A stretch of DNA of 64,000 nt, taken from contig CAIIXF020000006.1 of NCBI GenBank assembly GCA_903813345.2, positions 2,168,001 through 2,232,000 of the forward strand, in the 5' to 3' direction. Position 1 is the stretch's first letter. The number at the start of each line of letters is the position of its first letter. Below, in pieces: positions 27,613-39,289 of the stretch. The stretch comes from Owenia fusiformis (lineage: Eukaryota; Annelida; Polychaeta; Sabellida; Oweniidae). The notes beneath the pieces were generated by a model. The model had not been told where the DNA came from and searched no databases. It saw only the letters and a list, made by a program, of their open reading frames with translations. Position numbers and translations under genes: made by a program.

Positions 27613-28360
27613 CTGGGATATTTTCCATAGACAAAGGTCGATAGAAATAATATATATTGATGATGATGCAGCCTACCCCAGAAACCTATAATCAAGTAAT
27701 GATGACCCTCATTTATCTATTCTTGTGTATTCACCCTCTGACTGTGCTATATATCGATAAATAAGTATGTGTAGCTCAATTGTGCCACTTTACATTGCGA
27801 CCTAGGATGCGATTTGTTTATTGGTTGTGCTAAACATTGGGGTTCATGTGCTATTGCTATTGCATCAAGCTATTATTTCACAATTGAAGTTTATGTTCCC
27901 AATTGAGATTCAGAGGGTGGTTGTACCAAAGGTCATCCAACTTGTATTTGAACTGATTGACATTTCTTGCTGGCATATTGTATAAGAAGTGCTGTCTTTG
28001 GCGTTTTCATTCCAGGAACATGTATATTGCGTTTTCTCTTGGTTGTCTTGCTCAAGTGTTCAATTGTGGAAAGATTGTTTTAGGGTGTATCAAGTCTATC
28101 AAGAGCTCTGGTTGTTGATCATCTTAGGGTACAATAACCTTGACTGATATTGAGCAATGTCCCAGAAACCTTTCTTTATTCTTAATTTTGTCAAAAGTTA
28201 CAAAAGTACCTTAAACTAAAGTAGAAATTCATTTCAGCAGTATAAACTTGCAGAATGTAAATTATATGCGTCACAAATTAAACAAGCATTGAGATTTTTT
28301 TAATTCTGGTGGCCTGAATGATGGGATAGATTGACCTCTTGTGATCTACATCTTTGCCCG
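27613..28360. other. No feature seen
   Basis: AT-rich, without recognisable coding or repeat structure. Confidence 0.4.
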
Positions 28361-28516
28361 ACATTACCCAGCATGCACCATATTTTGACCTACTTGTCTA
28401 CATTATCATAATATTCTCAAATAACAGGTAATTTTTTACCTTTGGCAACATAATTTGGATTAAATTGCTCGTCAACTTACAACGAGGAAAGAGAGGAATC
28501 CATCGCATCTATTTTG
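28361..28516 (+). promoter_or_regulatory. Possible promoter and non-coding first exon
   Basis: CCCAGCATGC (28,368-28,377) resembles the core of the ZNF143/THAP11 promoter motif. About 140 bp downstream, 28,470-28,516 is less AT-rich and ends in a good donor, TTTTG then GTGAGT (28,517). It could be a 5' exon of the nuclear receptor 15 kb further on. This is inference only. Confidence 0.25.
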
Positions 28517-29009
28517 GTGAGTATTTGGGAGTTCTGAGTACAGGAAAAGAATGTTTAAACAGAACGATTCTAGAGGTTAGTTATTTGCAGTTCAAAATGG
28601 CGTAATATTTCCCTACTTTTTTATCAGTCTTATGCTGACATGACCTTCTTACAGTAGCACTCCAATATGTTAAAACAGGGTTCGAAACATACAGCTGTGT
28701 CAATGACAATCAGTGTTCGCTCTTGGTAGCGGAAAAAACGTGCTGCCTTCAGAAGCAAGAGGGAATAACAAAAGTGTTCAAATTGTGAATCTCTGTCAGT
28801 TTAGAGTCCATTTCACTGCTTCATTTCGTCAGTAGAACGGCAAAAATAAGAAATTGGGAGGCCATTGTGCAATAATATATGGAAAAGTATATTCATAATG
28901 TACATGAATGACATTTGTATATTTCAGATTTTTTAGTTTTTTGTCCAATAAGCCTGTGCCGTCTTGTAATTTGAAGAATTTCAGCCATGTTAATCTTATT
29001 CAAAATAAC
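28517..29009. other. No feature seen
   Basis: Nothing recognised before the retrotransposon 3' end. Confidence 0.4.
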
Positions 29010-30835
29010 ATTTTTTATTTATTTAGATTTTATTTATTCAGGGATATCTAATAAGAAATACATATGTTTTCTTGTTTCCATTAGAACCCTGCAGACACAC
29101 ATACACACTACATTTAACAATAAAATATGTGACAATACATATCATAAAATTAGAAATTTGTAAAAACAGTACATTAATATGTGTAAAAATACTATATGAC
29201 TAGTCGATAAAAATAAGCATTAAAAGTTTATTGTCACACTTGACATTTGAGCATATTAAGACATGTAAAATTACAATTATTCACTAATTGAAGCAAGGAA
29301 TTGCTTTTTTAGAAGAACTTTAAAAGATTGCACTGATGCAGATTCCTTTAAATCTAAAGGTGCCTTGTTCCAGAGAACAGATGCTCTGTGACTAAAAGTT
29401 TGTGTGCCTGCATTATTACAATTTTGTTTAATAAAAATACATTTGTTAGTTGTAGCACGAGTACCATAGTTGTGAGTGTCCTTAGTTAAGGTAAAACTGT
29501 CCTGCATATAAGTGGGAACCAGTCCATTCACTACCTTATACATTAGTGTCAGGTTGTGCATGTCCTGCCTCTCTCTTATGGATGGCCACTTCAGAGTATT
29601 TCTAACATCCTGGGATGGGGTACGTGGGGCACATTTAACTATCAATCCACCAGCACGGTTTTGGAATCTCTGAATTTTATCTAAGAGTTGTGAGCTGCAT
29701 CCAGAGATGACAGCATCACCATAATCAAAAATGGGTGTGATGGTAGATTGGATTAAAAGTTTGGTTGTATTGAGGGTAAGAGAATCTCTCACTCTCCCAA
29801 TGACCCCTAACCTTTGTGACAATTTTGTACAAGTTTTGGTTATATGTGTTTTCCAAGTGAGTGTTGGATCAAACCACAAACCAAGATATTTGAAAGCGTC
29901 GACTTGTTTAATTTTTTCTCCATTTATGACTATGTCGTCACTTTCATCTACCTTTGACAGTTTCTTGGATGACCCATACACCATGAATTTAGTCTTCTTG
30001 ACATTTAATGTTAATTTATTTGAGCACAGCGATTTGTGTACCACATTCATGTCAGCTGTTAACTTTGCTTTAATAGAGTGAATATCTTTGGCATGGTAAA
30101 ATATGGCAGTGTCATCTGCATAGAGAGTGACTTTGGAGTCTTTAATTTGATTTTGGAGGTCATTTATGTATAGAATAAAAAGCAGAGGCCCGAGTACAGA
30201 GCCCTGAGGTACTCCATACTCGACTGGTAATGAAGATGACACTTTGCCATTTATACTTACACATTGACTTCGACCAATGAGATAACTGCTGAACCAAGAC
30301 AATTCTTTGTCTCTGACACCGATGTTTTGCATTTTCATGAGCATTAGGTTTACATCGACGGTGTCAAAGGCTTTTTTCAAATCAAGATATACTACACCTG
30401 TTAAAAGCCCATTTTGGGTGTTGTTAAGTATATAATCAGTAACATTTACAAGTGCGGTCTGCGTGGAATGTTTGGGCCTAAAACCCGACTGATGAACAGC
30501 TAAGATATTATTGTCAGTCAGGTAAGTATATAATTGATTGTGTACAAATTTTTCAAATACTTTTAGACAGACTGGTAGAACAGATATTGGTCTGTAATTT
30601 GAAGTATTCAAATTGGAGCCATCTTTATAGATTGGCGTAACTTTAGCCTTCCTCCACTGATCAGGTATTTCCCCTGTCATTAGAGAAAAGTTAAAAAGGG
30701 TTGTCAAGGGGATAGATATCTCGGGGGCTGCCATTTTTAACAATCTTCCCGAGATACCATCCGTTCCCGTTGCTTTTTTGGCAGACAAGTTCAGCAGCTG
30801 CTTTTGGACCTCATGGCAGAGAAACATCCAAATAT
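29010..30835 (-). mobile_element. Non-LTR retrotransposon (CR1/Jockey group), 5'-truncated, long open RT
   Basis: The - strand 30,835-29,277 is an uninterrupted reverse transcriptase: KKATGTDGI, YRPISVLP, HQSGFRPKHST, LDLKKAFDTV, GVPQGSVLGPLLF, then the catalytic YADD, and a full thumb and tail ending FLASISE. The endonuclease and ORF1 are absent, so it is 5'-truncated, as usual for target-primed insertion. The frame continues to 30,998, but those extra ~55 codons are flank, and the first ~15 are the end of a TIR element (30,950-31,078). The 3' end is an A/T-rich TTTA-type repeat near 29,010-29,035. The intact frame implies a young copy. Confidence 0.92.
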
Positions 30836-30949
30836 AAGGGGCCACACACTTTATAAGCCAAACTAGAAGCAATCCAAGTTGAAGTGGATATTCACATGTT
30901 AATGCCGACTCTTCAAATGTTGAGGTGATTTTGTCGCCCAAATGCGCCG

Positions 30950-31078
30950 CAACATGGATTGGCTCCCAGAATGCAACATGACACGTGCCAGCTTTCAAAA
31001 TGCAGTTCCACCATTTTGAAACCTGTCACGAGTAAACAAGGTTAACTGATGTTGCATTCTGTGAGTCAATCGTCCTTG
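30950..31078. mobile_element. TIR element family A, short copy
   Basis: About 129 bp. Ends contain GATTGGCTCCCAGAATGCAA and its near-complement TTGCATTCTGTGAGTCAATC. The TIR matches the elements at 1195 and 1872, but the interior is different and much shorter. No target duplication can be seen. Confidence 0.75.
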
Positions 31079-32229
31079 CATAACAAACATGGCGATTCAT
31101 GGAAACATTTGTTCGATTTGGTAGGGATTTATCCATCATTTGCAGATATGAAGCTTTGGATTCATTTATTGTGCTACTTAAACATGTTTAAGTGAAAGGG
31201 AATTATTTTTCTACCGCTTGAGAGAGTTTGAGACACTAAACTTGGAATTTAGCTCATTGTGACAACTTTTGATGGTTGAGTTGTATTTTTGTCCCCAACT
31301 TTAGAGCTGAGAATCAAAATATCCACCCACCTTTAAGGATTTTTACCTCAAATGGTGAGCTATTTCAATCACTCTCTTGTCTGTCTGTCAACAACAGTGG
31401 CACGTTTTAAAAGGTCTGTCGATAGTAGTCCCATTTCACATGCAATCTATTGCAAGACTTATGCCTGGCACAACCGTCACCATGTTATAAAGCTATGTTT
31501 TTAAGCTTTGCAAGGATCCTGCCATGACAATGGTAGTGTTATAGTGAAAGCCTGGTATAACCATGTCCGTGACAATGCTATATTACATTGCAAAGCCTGT
31601 CATGACCGTGATTATGTTAAAGCCTTATATGACTGTGGCAATGGTTGTAAGGCCTGTCATGACCATGGTAATGTTAAAATCTGATATAACCGTGACAATG
31701 TTCACGTTCTTGAATGAGATTGGAATTATAGTTTGTGGAAATGAATTATGAGTCAGAGTGGTAGTAGTCTAGATTTACATATGTATCTAAGGTAGTTAAA
31801 CAATGAAATTTTTCATTACGGTATTCTCACGCTACTGACGTAACAACCCTGGCGTAAAAGTAACTATTAATGATCAGTGATAATTTATATTAAAGGAAGG
31901 GATTATATAAAAAGTGTTAATGAATGTTGATTTAATAAATGGTTATCCTTTATGGACACCACCTAATAAGGGATTATCTAATATTTTTTTCAAATATCGT
32001 CAATGATTATCATATCAAACAAGTATAAAATACAATATATGAATGAGTCATTCTTTATATGGATAGGCCTACAGGAATGATAATCATCGGTATTTGAAAC
32101 TAAAGTCAATTGACATCCTTAGTGGGTGTATGTTACGTGATGAAGTAATTATAATTATTAGTCTAGGGATATAAATAAACTAAGTATTATTTGTCATCCT
32201 TTATGGATGAGCAATACTCCTATTCGCGA
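31079..32229. other. Mostly no feature; diverged tandem and repeat fragments
   Basis: 31,355-31,400 (GTGAGCTATTTCAATCACTC then GTCTGTCTGTC) is the 5' end of the repeat type also seen at 46,495. About 31,490-31,705 is a diverged tandem of ~50-bp units with CATGACCATGGTAATGTTA. At 32,188-32,212 is one isolated copy of the 39-bp satellite core. Confidence 0.55.
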
Positions 32230-32640
32230 TAAGAGTTCAGGTGGTAATTTACATAAATATCTCCCATGATGCATCGCTTTGGAAGGGACAATTTTTCATT
32301 GGCCCGCCGAACGAGTCGATTACTCTGAACGTTTCTCAGCTTTTGATCTTCCATCAGTGACGTCACTGGAATTGGACGGCATTTTCAACTACAGATATCT
32401 TCAGATTTGGGGATTATAGTTCAAAAAGCTTTGTCGTATATCTTAATTACATACATACCTATCGTTTGTGCAAATGAAACCCTATATAAATGTTTAATAG
32501 AATCGCAGTGCGGCATTGAAAATAGCACCCCTGTGTAATCCAATGGGAAAGAACCCGGATGTAGACGAAGTTGTACCATACATGAGAGCTCTTCAAACGG
32601 AAGGCAGCTAAACTGAACGAAATTAAACGTTATCGCGTAT
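32230..32640 (+). promoter_or_regulatory. Possible promoter next to the satellite
   Basis: A comparatively GC-rich island with CCCATGATGCA (32,263-32,273, ZNF143-like), an inverted CCAAT box (ATTGG, 32,298-32,302) and a perfect CRE TGACGTCA (32,358-32,365). It lies 11 kb upstream of the first receptor coding exon. No exon could be defined. Inference. Confidence 0.3.
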
Positions 32641-32650
32641 TGGTATATTG

Positions 32651-35600
32651 AGCATAAGTGAACTAAGTATTTGTCATCCTTTATGGATGAGCATAAATGG
32701 ACTAAGTATTTTTCATCCTTTTTGGATGAGCATAAATGGACCAAGTATTTGTCATCCTTTATGGATGAGCATAAATGGACTAAGTATTTGTCATCCTTTA
32801 TGGATGAGCATAAATGGACTAAGTATTTGTCATCCTTTATGGATGAGCATAAATGGACCAAGTATTTGTCATCCTTTATGGATGAGCATAAATGGACCAA
32901 GTATTTGTCATCCTTTATGGATGAGCAATTGAGCATAAGTGAACTAAGTATTTGTCATCCTTTATGGATGAGCATAAATGGACTAAGTATTTGTCATCCT
33001 TTATGAATGAGCATAAATGGACCAAGTATTTGTCATCCTTTATGGATGAGCATAAATGGACTAAGTATTTGTCATCCTTTATGAATGAGCATAAATGGAC
33101 TAAGTATTTGTCATCCTTTATGGATGAGCATAAATGGACTAAGTATTTGTCATCCTTTATGAATGAGCATAAATGGACCAAGTATTTGTCATCCTTTGTC
33201 ATCCTTTATGGATGAGCATAAATGGACTAAGTATTTGTCATCCTTTATGAATGAGCATAAATGGACTAAGTATTTGTCATCCTTTATGAATGAGCATAAA
33301 TGGACTAAGTATTTGTCATCCTTTATGAATGAGCATAAATGGACTAAGTATTTGTCATCCTTTATGAATGAGCATAAATGGACCAAGTATTTGTCATGCT
33401 TTATGAATGAGCATAAATGGACCAAGTATTTGTCATCCTTTATGGATGAGCATAAATGGACTAAGTATTTGTCATCCTTTATGAATGAGCATAAATGGAC
33501 TAAGTATTTGTCATCCTTTATGAATGAGCATAAATGGACTAAGTATTTGTCATCCTTTATGAATGAGCATAAATGGACTAAGTATTTGTCATCCTTTATG
33601 AATGAGCATAAATGGACTAAGTATTTGTCATCCTTTATGAATGAGCATAAATGGACCAAGTATTTGTCATGCTTTATGAATGAGCATAAATGGACCAAGT
33701 ATTTGTCATCCTTTATGGATGAGCATAAATGGACTAAGTATTTGTCATCCTTTATGAATGAGCATAAATGGACTAAGTATTTGTCATCCTTTATGAATGA
33801 GCATAAATGGACTAAGTATTTGTCATCCTTTATGGATGAGCATAAATGGACTAAGTATTTGTCATCCTTTATGAATGAGCATAAATGGACCAAGTATTTG
33901 TCATCCTTTATGGATGAGCATAAATGGACTAAGTATTTGTCATCCTTTATGAATGAGCATAAATGGACTAAGTATTTGTCATCCTTTATGAATGAGCATA
34001 AATGGACTAAGTATTTGTCATCCTTTATGAATGAGCATAAATGGACTAAGTATTTGTCATCCTTTATGAATGAGCATAAATGGACCAAGTATTTGTCATG
34101 CTTTATGAATGAGCATAAATGGACCAAGTATTTGTCATCCTTTATGGATGAGCATAAATGGACTAAGTATTTGTCATCCTTTATGAATGAGCATAAATGG
34201 ACTAAGTATTTGTCATCCTTTATGAATGAGCATAAATGGACTAAGTATTTGTCATCCTTTATGAATGAGCATAAATGGACTAAGTATTTGTCATCCTTTA
34301 TGAATGAGCATAAATGGACTAAGTATTTGTCATCCTTTATGAATGAGCATAAATGGACTAAGTATTTGTCATCCTTTATGAATGAGCATAAATGGACTAA
34401 GTATTTGTCATCCTTTATGAATGAGCATAAATGGACCAAGTATTTGTCATGCTTTATGAATGAGCATAAATGGACCAAGTATTTGTCATCCTTTATGGAT
34501 GAGCATAAATGGACTAAGTATTTGTCATCCTTTATGAATGAGCATAAATGGACTAAGTATTTGTCATCCTTTATGAATGAGCATAAATGGACCAAGTATT
34601 TGTCATCCTTTATGGATGAGCATAAATGGACTAAGTATTTGTCATCCTTTATGAATGAGCATAAATGGACTAAGTATTTGTCATCCTTTATGAATGAGCA
34701 TAAATGGACTAAGTATTTGTCATCCTTTATGAATGAGCATAAATGGACTAAGTATTTGTCATCCTTTATGAATGAGCATAAATGGACCAAGTATTTGTCA
34801 TGCTTTATGAATGAGCATAAATGGACCAAGTATTTGTCATCCTTTATGGATGAGCATAAATGGACTAAGTATTTGTCATCCTTTATGAATGAGCAAAAAT
34901 GGACCAAGTATTTGTCATCCTTTATGGATGAGCATAAATGGACTAAGTATTTGTCATCCTTTATGAATGAGCATAAATGGACTAAGTATTTGTCATCCTT
35001 TATGAATGAGCATAAATGGACCAAGTATTTGTCATCCTTTATGGATGAGCATAAATGGACTAAGTATTTGTCATCCTTTATGAATGAGCATAAATGGACT
35101 AAGTATTTGTCATCCTTTATGAATGAGCATAAATGGACTAAGTATTTGTCATCCTTTATGAATGAGCATAAATGGACTAAGTATTTGTCATCCTTTATGA
35201 ATGAGCATAAATGGACCAAGTATTTGCCATGCTTTATGAATGAGCATAAATGGACCAAGTATTTGTCATCCTTTATGGATGAGCATAAATGGACTAAGTA
35301 TTTGTCATCCTTTATGAATGAGCATAAATGGACTAAGTATTTGTCATCCTTTATGGATGAGCATAAATGGACTAAGTATTTGTCATCCTTTATGGATGAG
35401 CATAAATGGACTAAGTATTTGTCATCCTTTATGAATGAGCATAAATGGACCAAGTATTTGTCATCCTTTATGGATGAGCATAAATGGACTAAGTATTTGT
35501 CATCCTTTATGAATGAGCATAAATGGACCAAGTATTTGTCATCCTTTATGGATGAGCATAAATGGACCAAGTATTTGTCATCCTTTATGGATCGAGCATA

Positions 35601-36869
35601 AATGAACCAAGTATTTGTCATCCTTTATGGATGAGCATAAATGGACTAAGTATTTGTCATCCTTTATGGATGAGCATAAATGGACCAAGTATTTGTCATC
35701 CTTTATGGATGAGCATAAATGGACTAAGTTTTTGTCATCCTTTATGGATGAGCATAAATGGACCAAGTATTTGTCATCCTTTATGGATGAGCATAAATGG
35801 ACTAAGTATTTGTCATCCTTTATGGATGAGCATAAATGGACCAAGTATTTGTCATGCTTTATGGATGAGCATAAATGGACTAAGTATTTGTCATCCTTTA
35901 TGGATGAGCATAAATGGACTAAGTATTTGTCATCCTTTATGAATGAGCATAAATGGACCAAGTATTTGTCATCCTTTATGGATGAGCATAAATGGACCAA
36001 GTATTTGTCATCCTTTATGGATTGAGCATAAATGAACCAAGTATTTGTCATCCTTTATGGATGAGCATAAATGGACTAAGTATTTTTCATCCTTTATGGA
36101 TGAGCATAAATGGACCAAGTATTTGTCATCCTTTATGGATGAGCATAAATGGACTAAGTATTTGTCATCCTTTATGGATGAGCATAAATGGACTATGTAT
36201 TTGCCATCCTTTACGGATGAGCATGTGAACTAAGTATTTGTCATCCTTTAAGGATGAGCATAAATGGACCAAGTATTTGTCATCCTTTATGGATGAGCAT
36301 AAATGGACTAAGTATTTGTCATCCTTTATGGATGAGCATAAATGGACCAAGTATTTGTCATCCTTTATGGATGAGCATAAATGGACTAAGTATTTGTCAT
36401 CCTTTATGAATGAGCATAAATGGACCAAGTATTTGTCATCCTTTATGAATGAGCATAAATGGACCAAGTATTTGTCATCCTTTATGGATCGAGCATAAAT
36501 GAACCAAGTATTTGTCATCCTTTATGGATGAGCATAAATGGACCAAGTATTTGTCATCCTTTATGGATGAGCATAAATGGACCAAGTATTTGTCATCCTT
36601 TATGGATGAGCATAAATGGACTAAGTATTTGTCATCCTTTAAGGATGAGCATAAATGGACCAAGTATTTGTCATCCTTTATGGATGAGCATAAATGGACT
36701 AAGTATTTGTCATCCTTTATGGATGAGCATAAATGGACTATGTATTTGTCATCCTTTATGGATGAGCATAAATAGACTTAGTATTTGTCATCCTTTATGG
36801 ATGAGCATAAATGGACCAAGTATTTGTCATCCCTTATGGATGAACATAAATGGACTAAGTATTTGTGTT
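32651..36869 (+). repeat. 39-bp satellite array, about 107 units
   Basis: The unit can be written as TAAGTATTTGTCATCCTTTA followed by TGGATGAGCATAAATGGAC. Each unit holds the hairpin TCATCC-TTTAT-GGATGA; many central units have GAATGA instead, which breaks one pair. Because 39 is divisible by 3 and the unit lacks stops in several frames, the array makes open frames of up to 812 codons on both strands; these are not genes. Small irregularities occur near 32,925, 33,190, 35,590, 36,020, 36,225 and 36,487. A marker variant (CATGCTTT) recurs at multiples of 39, showing higher-order structure. Confidence 0.98.
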
Positions 36870-37140
36870 CCTAATAGATGAACTTAAGTAAATAACAAAA
36901 TAAAAAAATACAGCGAGAAAAACATTGAACCTTGGTTGAAATTTAAAAGGTAGACAGAGAAGTAAAATAAATATCAAAAATTGTCTCCACTTTGACAACC
37001 TGTTTTCTTTGTGAATTCTTAGTCAATTGCAATTTCGATTACAGTTTTGAAAAGATAATTAAATTTAAAGAAACAAACTGCTATAAATGATACAAATTTT
37101 CATTTGAACGAAAAGGGGTTTTTTGCAAGGCTTTATCTCC
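36870..37140. other. No feature seen
   Basis: AT-rich spacer between the satellite and the GC-rich element. Confidence 0.5.
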
Positions 37141-37143
37141 TTA

Positions 37144-37827
37144 TGGCCTAGTCACAAAGCCCGGCCAATGTCCGGCATCGGTAGAGCTTGGTGGATTTTT
37201 TTGGTGCCACCGAGCTCTCCTCATCGGAAGCAGAGCTCGGTGACGTGAACGGACTCCGTCCGGACATCTTCAAGCGACCGACCGAACACCGGCCGGTGAC
37301 CGTACGGAGTCTGTCTCAAAATGGTAGTTTTTTTCTGCCGATGTGGCAGCAACTACCGGCCGGAGGTTGACCGGACATCGGAAGGAATATGGCCGGTAGC
37401 CGAGCAGGTAACAGGACACCGTGCAATCGCCGGCCGGGTTGTTAACGGGCTTTGAACAGTGACCAGCCGATGCTCTGTCCCACATCGGCCGGAGCTCGGT
37501 CGGAGCTCGGCCGCTGTCCGTTAAAAAACCTCGTCCTCTGGTTGTCTCAGATGCACGGGACACCGGCCGATACTCGGCCGTGCACCGGCCGACGTGTTTT
37601 CCGATGTGGTTACGATGGGGCTGCGATGACATGATGAGGGAGCTCGGTGAGAGCCCGGTGAAATTTAACTCCGAAGTTAAAATTTCACTGAGCTACCACC
37701 GATGCGGTTTTAAGCAACAAATGCCACGGATGTCTGGCCGGTGTCCGGCCGGTGTTCGGCTGAGTTCGGTGAAAATTGCATCGCTGGCTCATCGTAACCT
37801 CATCGGCCGGGCTATGTGACTAGGCCA
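37144..37827. mobile_element. 684-bp GC-rich Harbinger-like element
   Basis: Inverted ends TGGCCTAGTCACAAAGCCCG / CGGGCTATGTGACTAGGCCA. A 3-bp duplication TTA flanks it (37141-37143, 37828-37830), as for PIF/Harbinger elements. The interior is strikingly GC-rich for this window, with many repeats of CGGCCGGTG, GAGCTCGGT and their complements. The open frames in it come from this low-complexity composition. Confidence 0.88.
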
Positions 37828-37830
37828 TTA

Positions 37831-38452
37831 ACAAAGAGCCAAACAATAGCGAACATACAATGTCATAATGTTACATTCAATTGTCAACAAGTCCATGTAA
37901 TCTAATTTTAAAAAGAAATTCCTCAAATGCCTTAAAACCGTTTAAAAAATTGTTCCATTTTCCCATGAATTACTGATTAGTTTACACTTTTGGCGATTGC
38001 ACTGTATAAAATGGCCTCTGTTGACCTGATGAAACTCATGAGTCATAAACTTATCACTATTTTATCACTTTTAACTGAATAAGTCACCAAAAAACACACC
38101 ACTGGTTAGAAATTAACTACTCTGATCTTGAATACATCAATGATTTGTAGGGATCGCCTGCTAGATTTAAGGAATCATAAGGAAAAATGTCTGGGAAATG
38201 TTTTCTTCAATCTGTGAAAACTGAAAGTGAAAGTTAGGCTTACAACTCTGTTGTATTTATTGTTTGATCACGCTGTTCTGTGTTGCATACATAAAGAATA
38301 TCATTTCAGACATAAAGAATATCATGGCATTGGCAACATACTACTTAATTAGATATATATTGAATGCAGTTTACTGTAGTGTTTTGTGAAATACCATTTG
38401 CAATATTATAAATCAATTCTCTTATTTGATTGTACAAACTATTGCACAATAT
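37831..38452. other. No feature seen
   Basis: AT-rich, nothing recognised. Confidence 0.45.
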
Positions 38453-38530
38453 CAGGTCTGTTTAGTATGGCAAGTGTTTTAGACAGTCATATCTTTCACA
38501 ATGAACACTTTTTATCACACCATCGGTGGG
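38453..38530 (+). repeat. Single-arm copy of the palindromic element
   Basis: AGTATGGCAAGTG and TTTTAGACAGTCATATCT match the left arm near 12,618-12,650 and the inverted arm near 14,160-14,195. Confidence 0.7.
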
Positions 38531-38537
38531 ATATAGT

Positions 38538-38606
38538 CGTCATACTGGTCGTGATCGTGATCGTGGTCGTGATCGTGATCGTGGTCGTGGTCGTGATCGT
38601 GATCGT
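38538..38606 (+). repeat. (GATCGTG/GTCGTG)n microsatellite
   Basis: About eleven 6-bp units of GTCGTG, GATCGT or close variants. The His/Asp-rich frame on the - strand is a by-product. Confidence 0.9.
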
Positions 38607-39012
38607 CCCGCTTTTTGTCATCGCCGTTTAAGGAAAACTGCTCATCAGATTTTCTCCAAATTCGCAGAGATAGAGCATATGAAGTACTAGAGCTGATTAA
38701 CTTTTGGGTGGCCATCTTGTTTTCTGGCGGCCATTTTGAAGGTTTTTCGAAAAATCTTGTCATCGCCATTTCAGGAAAACCGCTCATCGGATTTCCTTCA
38801 AATTTACACAAATGATAGAGGATATCAAGTACTAGAGCTGATTAACTTTTGGGTGGCCATCTTGTTTTCTGGCAGCCATTTTGAAGATTTTTCGAAAAAT
38901 CTTGTCATCGCCATTTCAGAAAATCCGCTCATCGGATTTCCTTCAAATTTACACAAATGATAGAGGATATCAAGTACTAGAGCTGATTAACTTTTGGGCG
39001 GCCATCTTGTTT
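38607..39012 (+). repeat. Tandem repeat of about 145 bp, 2.7 units
   Basis: Each unit runs from CTTGTCATCGCCATTTCAGG through ATCAAGTACTAGAGCTGATT to TTTTCGAAAAAT. It belongs to the broad group with AAAATGGCCGCC-like phrases (here GCGGCCATTTTGAA). Confidence 0.88.
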
Positions 39013-39154
39013 TCTTGTTCTTGAAATTTGTTAACATAATAGGAGAACAGTTTTCCTGGTTCATAGTGTCTGCCTATTTGATGGTGTGATCTCGTTCACG
39101 TCCTGTGCCTTGTTCAATTTAAATATGACATTTCCCATTACATAATTATAGGAT

Positions 39155-39289
39155 ATCCTATGATTTTGAGGAATATCATTTTTATCTACGAGGTGATATT
39201 GATATCTGCACTAGAGAGCGAAGCGAACGAGTGCATATATCAATATCACCGAGTAGATTAAAATGATATTCTGAAAAAAATCATAGGAT
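39155..39289. mobile_element. 135-bp foldback element
   Basis: Arms of about 50 bp, 39155-39205 and 39237-39289, are inverted (ATCCTATGATTTT...GAGGTGATATTGATAT). The loop contains GAGAGCGAAGCGAACGAG. Probably a foldback MITE; a clear target duplication is not seen. Confidence 0.75.

Noticed and set aside
33163-35621. Open frames of 812 (+) and 810 (-) codons
   Set aside because: They are the 39-bp satellite read in stop-free frames on both strands; there is no unique sequence, splice context or composition typical of coding DNA.
37188-37819. Several open frames in GC-rich sequence
   Set aside because: They overlap on both strands and come from the low-complexity interior of the Harbinger-like element.
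38515-38811. His/Asp-rich protein on the - strand
   Set aside because: It is the translation of the GATCGTG microsatellite and adjoining tandem repeat.
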